This document shows, piece after piece, positions 1 through 11,742 of a stretch of DNA of 64,000 bases. Position 1 is the first letter of the stretch, and each line of letters begins with the position of its first letter. The position numbers were made by a program, and so were the translations under genes. Source of the DNA: Viridothelium virens (lineage: Eukaryota > Ascomycota > Dothideomycetes > Trypetheliales > Trypetheliaceae); NCBI GenBank assembly GCA_010094025.1, contig ML991783.1, positions 124,001-188,000 of the forward strand, written 5' to 3'. Under the pieces are notes generated by a model, which made no database searches, was not told the DNA's origin, and was given only the letters and a program-made list of their open reading frames with translations.

Positions 1-120
1 CCTAACAAGCCCGGGTACAGACACCTAACGCATGCCATGCTGATACTCCAAGTCAGATGCGAAACTGCGACGCTTGCAACAGCGTCACCCATGCATATTC
101 AGCTTCTGTTTGGATAGAAA

Positions 121-1281
121 TCACGTTACCTTCATGCCCTGTCCACCAGCCAACCATCCATAGATCTCTGCCCACACAACGTCACTATTTTTATCGCACA
201 TTGGGAAATGAGAGTTTCCCCTGATGCCTCTCTCAGGGAGTAGCAAATTCTCCGCCGTACCATCCCTCATGTAGCCTTTCACCACGAGATCCCAGATCTT
301 ATGCCCCTTCAAGTAGTCTCCCCAAACAATCAATCCCTTCATAGTCTCAGGCTGCTTACCCCAGAGGGGTTGATCCGGCGGTGGACCTGGTGGCTCAATG
401 AGAACTGCTTTCTCAACCAGGTCCCGCATACGGACTCCCTCTCCAGGTATGCGTGTAACTGTTCCCGACAGAGTTGATCCCCTCAACTCCGATTCCGTCT
501 CCACCTGCTCCTCGTCCATGCGCATCGCCAGCAGTGCTAGTGCCGCTCCATGACTATGCGCCACGATCCAGCACCTCCCAATCATTCCAATTGCGTCTCG
601 TATTCCCCTCGCCTCCACCGCATCCGTATTCCTTCTGCGTGCACTCTGGCCCCGAACCAAATTCTCGAACCATACTTCCCTCTTCTCCCTGCCTGCCTCT
701 CCCCCAGCATTGCTCTTTCCGTCCCCTCCCGCATCCTCATCCCCCCCAATCAACCCAAACTGCCCCACCCCGTCATCCCAGCCGTCCTTCCTCGCGTACG
801 CCTCCTCTGTATCTGGCCCAAACCGAAATCGTGCCCACACCTCGCGGGCCGTCCTGTGCTCGCTCTCGCCCTCCCTCGCCCACTCTGGTGCCCGCGCGCT
901 CCGCCCGCTGTCGACGCCATCCAGCGCGAAGACATCGTGGCCCGCTTGGGCGGCGCGGTGCGCCCATGAAGGGCGGCCGTCGGGGGTGGCGTCCCATTGT
1001 GCGCCGGTGAGGCCGCCGCCGTGGATAAAGAGGATCGGAATTTTGGGCTTGGCCGGCGGGGAAGCCGCAGTAGTGCTTGGAGGGAGAGAGGTCGGAGGTG
1101 GGGAGGTCAGAGAAGCGTTCAGTACGGGTGGTGGGGAGGCGAGAGAAGGAGAGGCAGGCGCGTCGGAGTGCAGGAGAGACGGCGCATAGTGTTGGACGTA
1201 ACAGTGGTCGACGTAGATATGCGAATTTTGGTGGGCGACGCGGCGTCCGGGGGTGTAGAAGGAACTTCTGGGAGGGGACAT
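121..1281 (-). CDS. alpha/beta-hydrolase fold protein (putative esterase)
   Basis: A single exon reads 386 residues. The alpha/beta-hydrolase signature is visible: an oxyanion-hole motif FIHGGG (residues 85-90), a nucleophile elbow AHSHG with Ser243 (a variant of GxSxG), and a late NSHFPM segment whose His358 is a plausible catalytic His. Residues 38-76 are a Pro/Ser/Ala-rich linker with no obvious signal peptide, and residues 180-205 are a Gly-rich insertion. The substrate cannot be told from sequence. The last codons sit on a GTAACG string that could be a 5' splice site, so a short extra 3' exon toward the window edge is possible. It is the first of three consecutive minus-strand genes. GC is high, so long shadow frames exist on the other strand. 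Confidence 0.8.
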   Translation of the reverse strand: MSPPRSSFYTPGRRVAHQNSHIYVDHCYVQHYAPSLLHSDAPASPSLASPPPVLNASLTSPPPTSLPPSTTAASPPAKPKIPILFIHGGGLTGAQWDATPDGRPSWAHRAAQAGHDVFALDGVDSGRSARAPEWAREGESEHRTAREVWARFRFGPDTEEAYARKDGWDDGVGQFGLIGGDEDAGGDGKSNAGGEAGREKREVWFENLVRGQSARRRNTDAVEARGIRDAIGMIGRCWIVAHSHGAALALLAMRMDEEQVETESELRGSTLSGTVTRIPGEGVRMRDLVEKAVLIEPPGPPPDQPLWGKQPETMKGLIVWGDYLKGHKIWDLVVKGYMRDGTAENLLLPERGIRGNSHFPMCDKNSDVVWAEIYGWLAGGQGMKVT

Positions 1282-2691
1282 TCAGTAAAGATATACGAGG
1301 AGTTACAACTTGGTGTTTCGTGATGTGTTCTTGATAATGATTATATTGGTGAGGCGCACACCATCCGGTATACCGGATATGACAGAATGCCGTGTCGTAA
1401 GCTCTGACAAAGCTACTCTATGGGTCTGCATCAGCCCATGAACATGGAACCTATTCGCGCTCAGGTAGATATATTTACATCCCAAGTCAAAGTCTAGCTC
1501 GCCAAGCATGCAAATCTTATAATTTTCTCTTAGCTCCGAAGAACGAGAAATGCTTTCCCGTGACTTGTGTGCTTCGAATTGAATCGATCGGATCATCTTG
1601 GTCTTGCAACCACAGCTGCGCGCGTCTCCATATCAGAGGAAGAACCTCACGAAAGGGGCGTGTAGAAGTCAAGGACATCTTACAACTATCCCTAATGAAA
1701 GATCTCAAAGGCACCCGTGTTCTCCACCTTCAGCAGTCCGAGCCGTGCGCCACCCGCACGCTAGCCGCCGCGCCGCCTCTGTGCCTGAGAGGATTCCTGA
1801 TTATTGACCAGAATTGCTGAAGAAAGATGCGTCTGCGATTCAAATACATACAATTTCTGGGTCTTGGCTCTCCTAGTGCGGTCAGAAACACTCAACAACG
1901 AGTACAGGCTTCTTACGTCACCATGCTCAATACCGTAGAACAAGTCACTGCATATGCCGTCACATCCGAAATTGTTTGAAACTTACCATCATGTAGATAC
2001 CTAAAGCCTATTGCGAATTCGTTCCTCTTAGGCTGATTATACGTGCATGGAGCCTTAGTCTCCTCGACTGTCTGCTCCAGTAAGCCACGATGACCACGTC
2101 AATTGAAGCTTCGTAGATTCTCAAGAGTCTGATACAGAGAATGAAATATTTTCCATCAGAAAGTAGAAAGATGTCCAAGGGAAAGGGTACACCCGCGCTA
2201 GCCAAAGAAACGGAAGTGCAGAGAACGGTCAGATGGAGGACGAAAGATAGCTTACGCATACTATAAGAGTCCAACTTGCTGGCCTTCGCTGCTCCTAACT
2301 CTTGGCGCTCTTGCTTTGCGACTCCTACAGGAGCTTGTTCTGTCTCAGTCCTCGCCCCTCCTCCTTTCCAACTTCTCAAAGATTCGCTTTGCAAGGTCTC
2401 TGCCATCTCTCTGTCTTGTTTCTTCTCTTTACTTCTTGGACTGCTGGGTCCATTTTGGATGGTGGTACCATTAGCAGGCACGAAAGCATCAACCCAAGCG
2501 CTTGCTCATTTTGGCCTCACCAGCCTGTTGCGATTGTCGGTTGTAGGAAGTCGGTTGTCTTTCATGATTTCCTCTCAAAGAAATGGTTCATTGCTGTCTA
2601 TGTAGCTGGTGCAAGATCAATCATGTGGCTCTATCGTGGCTCTGAACGGCAATGGAACTCGTGGAAATCTAAAGTCCTAAGCATACTTCAC
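1282..2691. other. intergenic, no supported gene
   Basis: About 1.4 kb between the hydrolase start and the 3' end of the inositol monophosphatase. Short open frames exist on both strands, but none shows a recognised domain or convincing splice continuation. It holds the hydrolase promoter and the phosphatase 3' UTR. Confidence 0.5.
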
Positions 2692-3779
2692 CTATGCGCC
2701 CACAGCAATTTTGCCTTCTACACAATCCCAGATTTGCTGGATTACTTCTTCTTGCCCCTCACCCCCTCTTACTGCCAGATATCGCCGTCCATCGACCGTA
2801 GGGTTCCAATTTCCTGGATTGGCATCTACAACGGAGCCTTGTGCCTCGTTTAGAATGCACCTACTACAACGTCAGTCTCTCTTCTCACATAGGGAGCTTG
2901 GGCAGAATCTTAACCAGCCAGCTGCTACGTCCCAAGCCCAACAGCCCGACTCCCAGTAAATATCCAAGAATCCGGCCGCTACGCCACATAGATTAAGTGC
3001 AGCGGACCCGAGGGACCTAATGCCGTGACTCATTCCTCCGTTCTCAGCTTTGTTGCGGCAGATCCTTGCAAAGGTCTTGGTTTTGACTTCATAATCTCCT
3101 CCTGGGCCTCTATCTGAACCCCATTCAACACAAACGACACATCTTTCCAGTCCTCCTATTGGTTGAGGAGGGCGCAGTGGAAGTCGTGCCTTCTGACTTT
3201 GAATTGCAGTCCCATAGTTGGTCGTATAAAAGGAGCCTTTACCAAGGATTCCGGAAAATAGCTCCTTGGTGAAGGGATTGTACACTACACCAACATGAGG
3301 TATCTTCTTGATCGTGAGACCCAGCGAGATGGATACGTATGGATTTCCGTGCACTAGGTTTGTCGTACCTGTCAGAAGCACTGCGTTAGACTTGTCATCG
3401 CACCAATACCTCAGTGATCATATGAGTAAGTTCAAGACCCTACCATCCACAGGGTCTACTACAAAAGTGGGGTCGTCACTCAGAATGTCTCCCGGTTTGT
3501 ACGTTTCCTCGCCCATAAAACCGAAGCTTGGATAGCGTTCTCTTAATGATGTCGAAATGAACTTTTCAACCGCTTGATCGATTTCTGTGACGAGGTCGAC
3601 AGCTACAAGATACGGTCTTCTTAGCCGCTTTGGATGAGAAGAAGTCAAATGACAGGAATTGATTTACAGTTCTTCTTGAAGTCGACATCGGTGACCTTTG
3701 CGGAGGTGATAATTTCTCCAGCCTGTTCCGCAATACGAATGAGATAGTCACAAATTTCCTCAAGATCATGATCTGCCAT
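2692..3779 (-). CDS. inositol-1-monophosphatase family protein
   Basis: Four exons (3668-3779, 3444-3602, 2915-3368, 2692-2860) give 297 residues, the usual IMPase length. The phase closes at every junction. The family motifs are complete: metal-binding GEE in FMGEETYKPG, motif A DPVDGTTNLVHG (split by the second intron) and motif B WDVAAGW. The C-terminus NPTVDGRRYLAVRG is typical of fungal IMPase/QutG-like proteins. Known members hydrolyse inositol monophosphates in the cytosol with Mg2+; some fungal paralogues sit in quinate clusters, but no quinate genes are here. Introns are 54-75 nt. It could instead act on other small phosphate monoesters. Confidence 0.92.
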
Positions 3780-4363
3780 CTTCAGGATCTGACTTGCGAG
3801 CCTGCGACAAGATAGAGGCTAGATGCGAAAATGGCGATGAACGGAGATTTGGCGGTAGAGAAGTCTTGCTTTATGGCGCGTATAGTTGCCCGGACAGGGG
3901 AGCCCGGGACCAGTTTCCTTCCAAGTTTGTACAGTCCAAAGCTTCCTATCTTAGAGAGAGAATCGATGTCCACCTCCCTGGAAGAAATATCAGATCCTTG
4001 TTGTATTTTTCTTCTTATTGTAGATGGCTGTGGTTGATTATTCACACGGCTCTACGCGGAGACATAATTGTGACTTCAACGCTTACCTGATGCTGCTTCC
4101 AGAACCTAAAACCCTCGGGTTCAGAACAGCTCAGAATCGAAGCCATTGCTTTGATGAAAGTATCAAAGTCTAGATTGCTCTATTTGTCTATCACTGTGCA
4201 TGAGCACCTGAGGCTAAAGCTCCGTCTATCCAAGAGAAATCCCAGATGTCCGAGCCAGAAAGGCCAAAACCCCCATTCCATGCATTTGCGTTCCCTGTAC
4301 ACATGATGAACCGGAACACCGCTCTACCAAGCGAACACGGACGTCGACAATGCTTCATCCCAC
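3780..4363. other. intergenic
   Basis: 584 bp between two genes on the same strand. It holds the IMPase promoter and the 3' UTR of the VPS9 gene. No gene is seen. Confidence 0.6.
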
Positions 4364-6825
4364 TCATATGGACGTAATGACTCTCTGCACTCCTGCCACT
4401 AACCTCTGATATTCCCTCAATAAGTCCTCAACCTCTCCGATCTTCATCTCCTTTGCATCCTTCATCTCGATGAATCTACGACTTGAAACTGGCAGCTTCT
4501 TCAACTCCGCCGTTACCTTCTCACTCTCGCCAACATCGACCTTCTCGTTCGATGCACTTGCACTTCCTAGGCTCACCGAACCAATCGTCTCCTTCCCCTC
4601 CTCACCCGTCACACTGCCCACCACCGTTTGCGTCTGCGTCTGTATCTGTGTCTGTGTCTGTGTCTGAAGCGGAGTCTGCCTCCCAAACCCCCGGAACCCA
4701 ATCCCTCCCAGCCCCTTCAACGGATTCAGACTATTGCCAAAGCTCTTCATGCTCTCCATCGCCGTTGCTGTCGGCGGTGACGTACTCATCGAGACCGTCG
4801 TCGCAGCCGCCGCCCCGCCAGCCTGGTTCTGCACCGATGGTATGGACGTGGGCGCGGTGGCGGCAGCGAAGGCGACACGTTTGCGGGGCTCGGAAGAAGA
4901 CGAGCTTCGACCTGAGTCGGTAGAGCGGTCGCGGAGTGCGGCGCGTCCGCCGATGAGGTCGAGCAGCTTCGAGTCGGCGGGTTTGGAGGTGCCGGTGGCA
5001 TCGAGGGGGTCGGAAAACAGGGCCTTTTCCCGCTCGAGCGTTGTCATTGCGACATCCCGGCTTGTTTCGCTCGCGGCGTCGTCGTCGGCGTGTGACGTGG
5101 GGTTGACTATTTTTCGCGCGTCCTCGAGCGTCTCGGGGATGACGGTTGGGGAGCGGGAAGAAGTTACTGTGGAGTCCGGATTCTCGGGGTCGAGGGGTAC
5201 GGATGCGTGCTGTTTTTGGATCTCGCGCTCGCGTTGCTCGGTAAGCCTACCAAAGACAAATTTAAATGAGTCGTTAAGAGTGGAGTTGATGGTGTCAAAG
5301 GCAGAGTCGGCGCTATTGAGGAAGGATTCACGAGAAGCTTCGATGCGGCTGTCGGCCTTTTTGATGAGCGAGTTAAGTCGTTCTTGGGGGTTGGAGGACC
5401 TTGATGAGGCTGAAGGGGTTGGTGATTTGTCTGTTCGATTGCGAATAGTGGCGGGATCAGTAGGTGTAGGTAAAATATCTGGTTTGGTGCCATTTACAGC
5501 GGGTTGGGCCGGAAGAGGTTTGTCAAGAGGAGGCGTGAGAGACTGTAGGCTGGCCGATTTTGGAGGACCCTCAGGAGTTTCATCTGCACGAAGAGAGGAA
5601 AGGTCGACAGTTTCAAGGAAAGAAATGGCTGCCTCGAGGTTGACAAGGCAATATGATGCTTCACCGTCCATCTTGCTTCCAGAACGGAAGCGTTGGATGA
5701 AATAAAGATTGCTAACAGCGTTGATGCTTTCGGCGGGAGTGGTAATCAGGGTGTAGATAAGCGTAGGGAGGACTTCATCGGCGGATGAGGAAGATGGAAA
5801 TAGCTGCGATAGCGTCTCGACAATACTCTTGTGAGCCGCGGTAAGATGCTTGAGCTTGCCGAGAGGGTAGCGCTCTTCATTCATCTTGAGGATGTTTTCT
5901 CGAGCAGTAGTCAGAAGTGCGTCGATTTCATCTTTTTTATCGCCTTCAGTGTGCCGAGCCTCGTCCTTGAGGCCATCGACATTGACATGCAGTTCCTTAA
6001 GCCCTATACCAACGACAGCTAGTGCTGCTGTCTTTGAGCTCAGCTTGGAGTCCCTCTCTTCATCATCTGTGCTTCGATGCCTCCATAACCGATCGTATAC
6101 CCGTTCGCAAGCTACGCGCTCAACAGCTTCCTCGAGTGCAGTTCTTTTGAGCTCCAGAAGCCGTCTTGCTTTCCTTCTGTTGCTAATCTCCATAGGCGTC
6201 AGCATTTGTTGCTCCCCAAGCTCCCCCCCAGTTTGTTTAGCTCCAGAGTTGGACCTGCCCCTGCCCCTGCTCGAATCCCCTGATGCACCGACATCTCTTC
6301 TGGCTGGTGAAGCTTCTCTAGATATTCGCGAAGATAATGCGGCGGTGTGTGTTGCGATAGCAGCATCTGCTCGGACGTAGAAGTCCTGAAATAGTTGCGA
6401 CAAGGCGTCGATAGATAGCGGTGTTGGATGTACTTTTGCACTTAGGGACTCAAGAAATCTGCACAAGTAAGCCTTGAATGTGGTAGAAAAGTATCAAGAT
6501 GACACTACCTCTCCGTCAGACTTCTGATTTCAATGGGAAGTTCATCGAATGTCTCCGGAAGTTTGACAGGTGTTCCGTCCATATGATCCTCATTTTCATC
6601 TGCCTCTTTGCTAACGAATACATCGCCGTCATGACCTCTCGAAAGAGCTTGCGAAAGTAAAGAATGAGCTTGGCCTTCTTTCAACTCCGAAGCTGTGCCC
6701 TCATGGAACGTCTTGGCTTTGGGCGGAGGGTGCGGATGCTCCGGCTCGTAACGACTGAAGGATTTAGATATGTTTGGTCGAGATTGAACGGTATCGTCCA
6801 CATTTGAAGATGCAGCCGCCTGCAT
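4364..6825 (-). CDS. VPS9-domain guanine nucleotide exchange factor
   Basis: Two exons (6509-6825 and 4364-6458, 50-nt intron) join in phase to 803 residues. The VPS9 domain lies at about residues 300-392, with the hallmark stretch SADEVLPTLIYTLI followed by YFIQRFRSGSKMDGEA and NLEAAISFLE. A helical segment precedes it from about residue 195. Flanking regions are disordered and Ser/Pro-rich. VPS9 domains load GTP on Rab5-class GTPases (yeast Vps21) at early endosomes. Near the C-terminus a Gln-Thr dipeptide repeat is encoded by a 6-nt tandem tract at about 4627-4668. I chose the Met at 6825; the frame stays open further 5' without family similarity. It is divergent from ATG15. Confidence 0.9.
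4627..4668. repeat. in-frame hexanucleotide microsatellite (QT repeat)
   Basis: About seven imperfect copies of a 6-nt unit (GTCTGT on the plus strand) lie inside the VPS9 gene and encode alternating Gln-Thr with one Ile. Confidence 0.85.
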
Positions 6826-7266
6826 TGCCAAGATGTACAGGTTCAAACGAGTTGCGTTTCGTGGGGAAAGAAGGTTCGTTCGGAACGAAAGGGAGCACAG
6901 GTGAACGACAGTGTGAAAAGAAAAGCTACAAGTATATTCTACACGAGCATAAGAAAATGAAAGATGTGAAGAGATGGATAGTTCTGGGAGTGACCACGTC
7001 ACACATGGGTCCTGTAGGAGGTCCTGTCGTAGGCACGGGAGAGAGCAATGCCGCAGCGCTGCGTTGCAGCAGATCTCCCCGGACAAGGGACAAGATGCAG
7101 CTGACGTCTGGAAGCGCGGCCAGAGCTCCCGCGTGCCACTATTCCGCTGCCTAACTGCCACTCCTACCTATATTGTGTCTACCCTCCCATCTTAACCAGC
7201 TCCACGCTTACACTCTGCCTCTCTTCTTAGCATTCTTATGGGTCAGGCTTACACATCCGTACAAAT
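6826..7266. promoter_or_regulatory. shared divergent promoter, VPS9 GEF / ATG15
   Basis: 441 bp lie between the two start codons, which point away from each other, so both promoters must be here. A TGACCACGTCA string near 7000 resembles a split CRE/E-box site. No element can be assigned with confidence. Confidence 0.5.
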
Positions 7267-9179
7267 ATGATACCTAAATATTGTGACTCAGCAGGAAAGC
7301 TCTCCACCTCTGTTTTCCTCGTACTACTTGCTCTCTCCGGTGGGGCAGTTGCCACCAACAACAACAGAGAGCAACACCAAACACCCCTCCTCCCAGTCGT
7401 CCTTCCCCCTCCGACCGCTCCCCAGATCTCTAGACCTCAATACGGAAACTCTGTCCTCGATTTTGTAAGATTCATAAAAATAAAAACGTTTGGCCCAGCT
7501 TTGATACTAACACTGCGTAGCATCTTCGACATATTTACCACCATGGAACAAAGTACCCGGACCTTCATCGACGGCTTGACATAAAGCCAGACTCAGCAGC
7601 AGTAGGGGTACCAGACGACAGTTCAGACTCTCAACGGAGACCTGTTTCAAGTCTTCGGGTTCGGTCGCGGTCGACACAAATCCAACGCCTGGCTGACCGC
7701 AGTCATGACACCATCGATGCTATTCTAGATTACGGGAGACAACATGGCACACCCATGCCTCTCGACTCTTCCGCATGGACAATTGATGAGATCAAGGGCC
7801 CTAATGCGACTGATAAAGAGACGGTGATGAGTTTTGCAAAGATGGCTCAAGATGCATATGTGGAGCATCCTGATGACCCGGATTGGTTTGACGTCGGACA
7901 CGGTTTCAACTACACAGAGCATTTTGGATGGGAAAGCGATGGATTAAGAGGACACATCTTTGCAGATACTAAAAACTCGACCATCGTCATTTCGTTGAAG
8001 GGCACTTCTCCTGCCGTCTTTGATGGCGCTGATACGACAACAAACGATAAGGTCAATGATAATCTATTCTTTGGCTGCTGCTGTGGTCAAGGCGGTCAAT
8101 ATCTCTGGAAACAAGTCTGCAGCTGTCAGACTTCCGCCTACACCTGTAACTCAACTTGTCTCGTCCAAGCGCTTCGAGAAAAGAATCGGTACTACTACGC
8201 CGCCCAAGATCTTTATCGCAACGTCACTGAACTTTATCCCGACTCGGATGTCTGGATTGTTGGCCACTCTCTCGGTGGTTCTACTGGTAGCCTTCTCGCC
8301 CTGACTATGGGCCTTCCTGTAATTACCTTCGAAGCTCCAGGCGAAGCTCTCCCGGCCGCCCGTCTTGGCTTGCCTACGCCACCAGACTACCATATTGGAG
8401 CGCATCAGCAACGCGACTACACCGGTGGCTATCACTTCGGCCACACCGCTGATCCGATATTCATGGGCACGTGCAATACCGCAACGTCAGTCTGTACACT
8501 CGGTGGGTACGCAATGCAGAGCGTATGCCACACAGGATATACCTGTAGCTACGACACCGTCGGAGACTTTGGTTGGCGCGTGGGCGCGGGCTATCACCGC
8601 ATCAAGAGCGTCATCACCGATGTCATCGACAAATACGAGCAACCCGCAAACTGTATTCAAGATACTGGCTGCAGTGACTGCTTCAATTGGAAGTTCTTCG
8701 AAAGCAACGGAACCGAAACTACGACCACTTCATCGGCTTCATCAACGTCAACTTCGAGCTCCAGCACTCGAACGCGAACGCAAACTTGCAAGACACCAGG
8801 CTGGTGGGGTTGTCTAGATGAATCCACCACAACAACCACAACATCCACGCTCACATCCACAACAACAGAGTGTGCAACCCCGGGCTGGTTTGGCTGTAAA
8901 GACGGGCTCACGACTGAGACTCTGACAACGACCATTACGTCTCCGCTACCCACTGTGAAGCCGACAACGACGAGAACTACTTCGACACCGCAAGAAACAA
9001 CTCCCCCAGCTTCAAGTTGCCAAAACCCTGGAAGGTTCTGGGGATGCTTAGATCCGACACCAACGACAACAATGACATTTACTCTGACATCAGATGAGAT
9101 AACTACCACTTCTCAAGAAGAGGAGGTGAAGACTAGGCTTGGTGCGGCGGGAGCATGGGACTGGAGAAGTGAGATTTGA
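7267..9179 (+). CDS. atg15: Atg15, vacuolar lipase for autophagic bodies
   Basis: Exons 7267-7464 and 7521-9179 join at a 56-nt intron with a perfect TACTAAC branch site, giving 618 residues. The N-terminus has one hydrophobic signal-anchor segment (about residues 12-30). Exon 2 opens with the family motif LRHIYHHGT. The class-3 lipase core has the nucleophile elbow GHSLGG with Ser316, and family blocks such as KGTSPAVFDGA and CSCQTSAYTCNS. Atg15 reaches the vacuole through the multivesicular-body route and degrades autophagic and Cvt body membranes. The lumenal tail is Thr/Ser-rich and carries three degenerate Cys-x-x-Pro-Gly units with Trp/Phe-x-Gly-Cys. It is divergent from a VPS9 endosomal GEF. 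Confidence 0.95.
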
Positions 9180-10144
9180 ATGTAAGTAAATTTACGCATT
9201 TATGAATACCAGGCGCAATTTTACGCTTTTTACCGTGATTCGATCCTGAAGTTTTCAGGTTCATAAGTCCAAGTAAACTTTCCTTTGACCTATATGCATT
9301 AGACAGTATTACATCAACATCACGAGCTCTTCTGGAGCTTACCAGCATCGACGCAAGAACTTCTTGAGCCGTTTCTTATCCACTCTAATTGGTGAAGTCT
9401 GTAATCCATATTCAGATCTCTGCCAATAACTACTCCTCCATGCAGTACTTGCTAGCTCTTTGCCCAATCTTTGCAACCCTTAGCATCATGACTGCACCTG
9501 ATTTCTAGCCGGTTCACCATCCATATGCTCCTCAAGAAAGACCTTTCTGATTCCCCATATCTACATAAACGACGCCAACTTTCACAATATGAAGCTTCGA
9601 ACGTTGCTGCCCCAGAGAACCAGTCAGAAGGGAGTTTTTGTTAGAATACCGCCTTGGTTATGCACAAAACCGCGTTGCAGAGCGTAGTGAATTGAGAGTT
9701 CTCGATGGTAGATTTCGCCTAGAGGCAGCTCTCCAGCAAAGACATTCCGGCAAGATACACCCAGGAGGCATTTGACGCTCTTGGCTCGGTTATTTCTACT
9801 GTCTGAAGCAGTCTGAACACCGTTTACGTCCCAAAGCTACCTCTATAATTTCAAAAAGAGACAACCAGGATCTCACACAAAGTTGGCAAATCAGCTTACA
9901 CGGTAGTCCCCAACATGATCCTTAAGCCTATTTTTAGGGAGCCTGGCTGCGCTTTGGATAGTATTTGAATCTTTATAGTAGGTAAAATAGCGCATTATTG
10001 GTATCATTCATTAAACCCTGGTGTTCTTCGTTTCCTTCATCCGCGGACTCATGTAATTCATCATGAAAGTCGTACTGGATGCACTTGCCTGTACCTCGCA
10101 CTTTTCCAGCCGGCATTCTCTTGCCAGCCCAAAGGCCTCGTCGA
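9180..10144. other. intergenic (convergent 3' ends)
   Basis: 965 bp between the 3' ends of ATG15 (+) and seipin (-). It is AT-richer than the flanking coding DNA. No gene, repeat or RNA is recognised. Confidence 0.6.
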
Positions 10145-11742
10145 TCACTCGGCACCTTCTCCACCCCTCGCAAACAACCGACGCCGCCTCCTACGCACTC
10201 TTTCCCTCACATCCTCTCTTAAATCCGCTCCGCTTCCCGCTTCCCGCTCACCATGCTCCCTCTCTCCCTCTCCTAAATCATCCTCCACAAAATCAGCATC
10301 CGCGTCTTCCTCATCATCCGCTGCATCTCCCGGTGTCTCTGGAGGCAGTCCTCTCGTGCTCTCTCTCTCTTCCCCTTCCATATCCACTTCGGGGGTCGGG
10401 TAGCGTTGTGCTGCCCACGCCGAGGATGAAGGTGCTGAGGGACCAGAAGGTACTGAGGGAACACCTGGGTCTTCAGGGAGACTAGAGCCGATACCAGAGT
10501 CGTGGTCGCGATCGTGGGGTTCGGATTTGATGCGGGCAGAGGTCGTAGCGGAGAAGTGAAGAGGGCTTTGGTGGCGGAGGGTGGGAAATGTGCGTGAGGT
10601 GTCGGAGAGGGACGGATTGGAGGTATCAGAGTCGTGGTCTGAGTCGGGTTTGATAGGCGTCGGGGTAGGGCGCTGGCGTTTAGTAGGAAGAGGAGTCGGC
10701 GCAGTTGTAGGAAAGGCGATACGGGATAGTGTGAGGTAGGCAAGAAGTGTGGTCATTAGGGAGACGACCCAGAAGATGGCGGTGAAGAAAAGGAATGATA
10801 GGATACGGTGTTGGTACATGAACCACCTGTTCAGAGTTAGCATCTTGATATAGAAATGTCATACTCATCCACTCATCCGAGAAGGTAATCAGAGAACCAC
10901 GTACCTCAGCCCCCCAAATCTAGCTACAAACCTCACCTCGCATCCGTAAACCTGTAGTCTTCCCCCACCCCTCTCATCCATCCTCACTACCACCCTCGCT
11001 CCCCTCGGCACATTTCCCCAGCCCCGCCGAAACTCAACTCCCTCCATCATCCCCACCTCCAACTTCTCTTCCTCTTTCTTCCATCCCACCGCATACAGTG
11101 GCAGCCCAGCCGCGACCCCAACGCCTTCCACAACAGGACTATAGTATGTCAGGGTCGCCGGACGACTACTCCGCGCCAGCACCGCGCTCTCATTTCTATA
11201 CCCCACCAGCGGCGCATCAGGATGCAGAGGCTGCGATGCAGGCGAAGGAGCGCTCGCCGCCGTGGCGCCCAGGAGCTCGAGATCCAGCATGAAATTGCCC
11301 AGCGCGAGGTTCCCCGGGCTCCGCGGGAGCCAGAGCTCGATGCTGATGTCGTATGGCTGCTGGCTCACGACCTCGCCCTGCAGCTGTGCGACGCCATACG
11401 GCCAGGGATGCGGGGTCGAGTGCGAAGGAGGCTCGAGGTCCGGACTGGAGACGGGGAATTGGAGGTGGAGAGTTCGAGAGAAGGAAATGCGTGGGATGTA
11501 GGCCGTATAGAAGAGGAGATAGGCAATGATAGAAAGGACGAAGAGGATGATAGAGGCGACGAGGAGGAGGGCGGTGCTTAGGTAGGCGCGTTGAGCAGGT
11601 TTGGATATGAGGATATGGAAGGGGGCGATGAGTGCGTCCTGTAGGTGGTGGTAAGTACTGCATGTTGCATTTGTAATGTTTGTCTTCAGTATACCTTGAC
11701 GATAATGAGAATGCCTCGCCTGTCTTCTTCAGGCTCATCCAT
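10145..11742 (-). CDS. seipin (lipid-droplet biogenesis protein)
   Basis: Three exons (11695-11742, 10905-11638, 10145-10826) close in phase to 487 residues. Two membrane segments flank a lumenal domain: TM1 in AYLSTALLLVASIILF (about residue 30 onward) and TM2 in HRILSFLFFTAIFWVV (about 265 onward). The lumenal domain has fungal seipin blocks: QPYDISIELWLPRSP, GNFMLDLELLG, ATLTYYSPVV and FVARFGGLRWF. Seipin forms an ER ring complex that controls lipid-droplet assembly. The cytosolic C-tail is long, Ser/Pro-rich, then acidic, ending in a run of Arg. Exon 1 encodes only 16 residues and is the least certain part; the second acceptor was chosen because it alone keeps phase. Confidence 0.88.

Noticed and set aside
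2008-2481. 157-codon minus-strand frame with an internal hydrophobic stretch after MRKLS
   Set aside because: It lies 3' of the IMPase gene, and the signal-like stretch overlaps a possible splice donor. No conserved residues or partner exons were found.
4734-5705. 323-codon open frame antisense to the VPS9 gene
   Set aside because: It mirrors a Ser/Asp-rich GC-biased coding region and has no recognisable domain; a codon-bias shadow.
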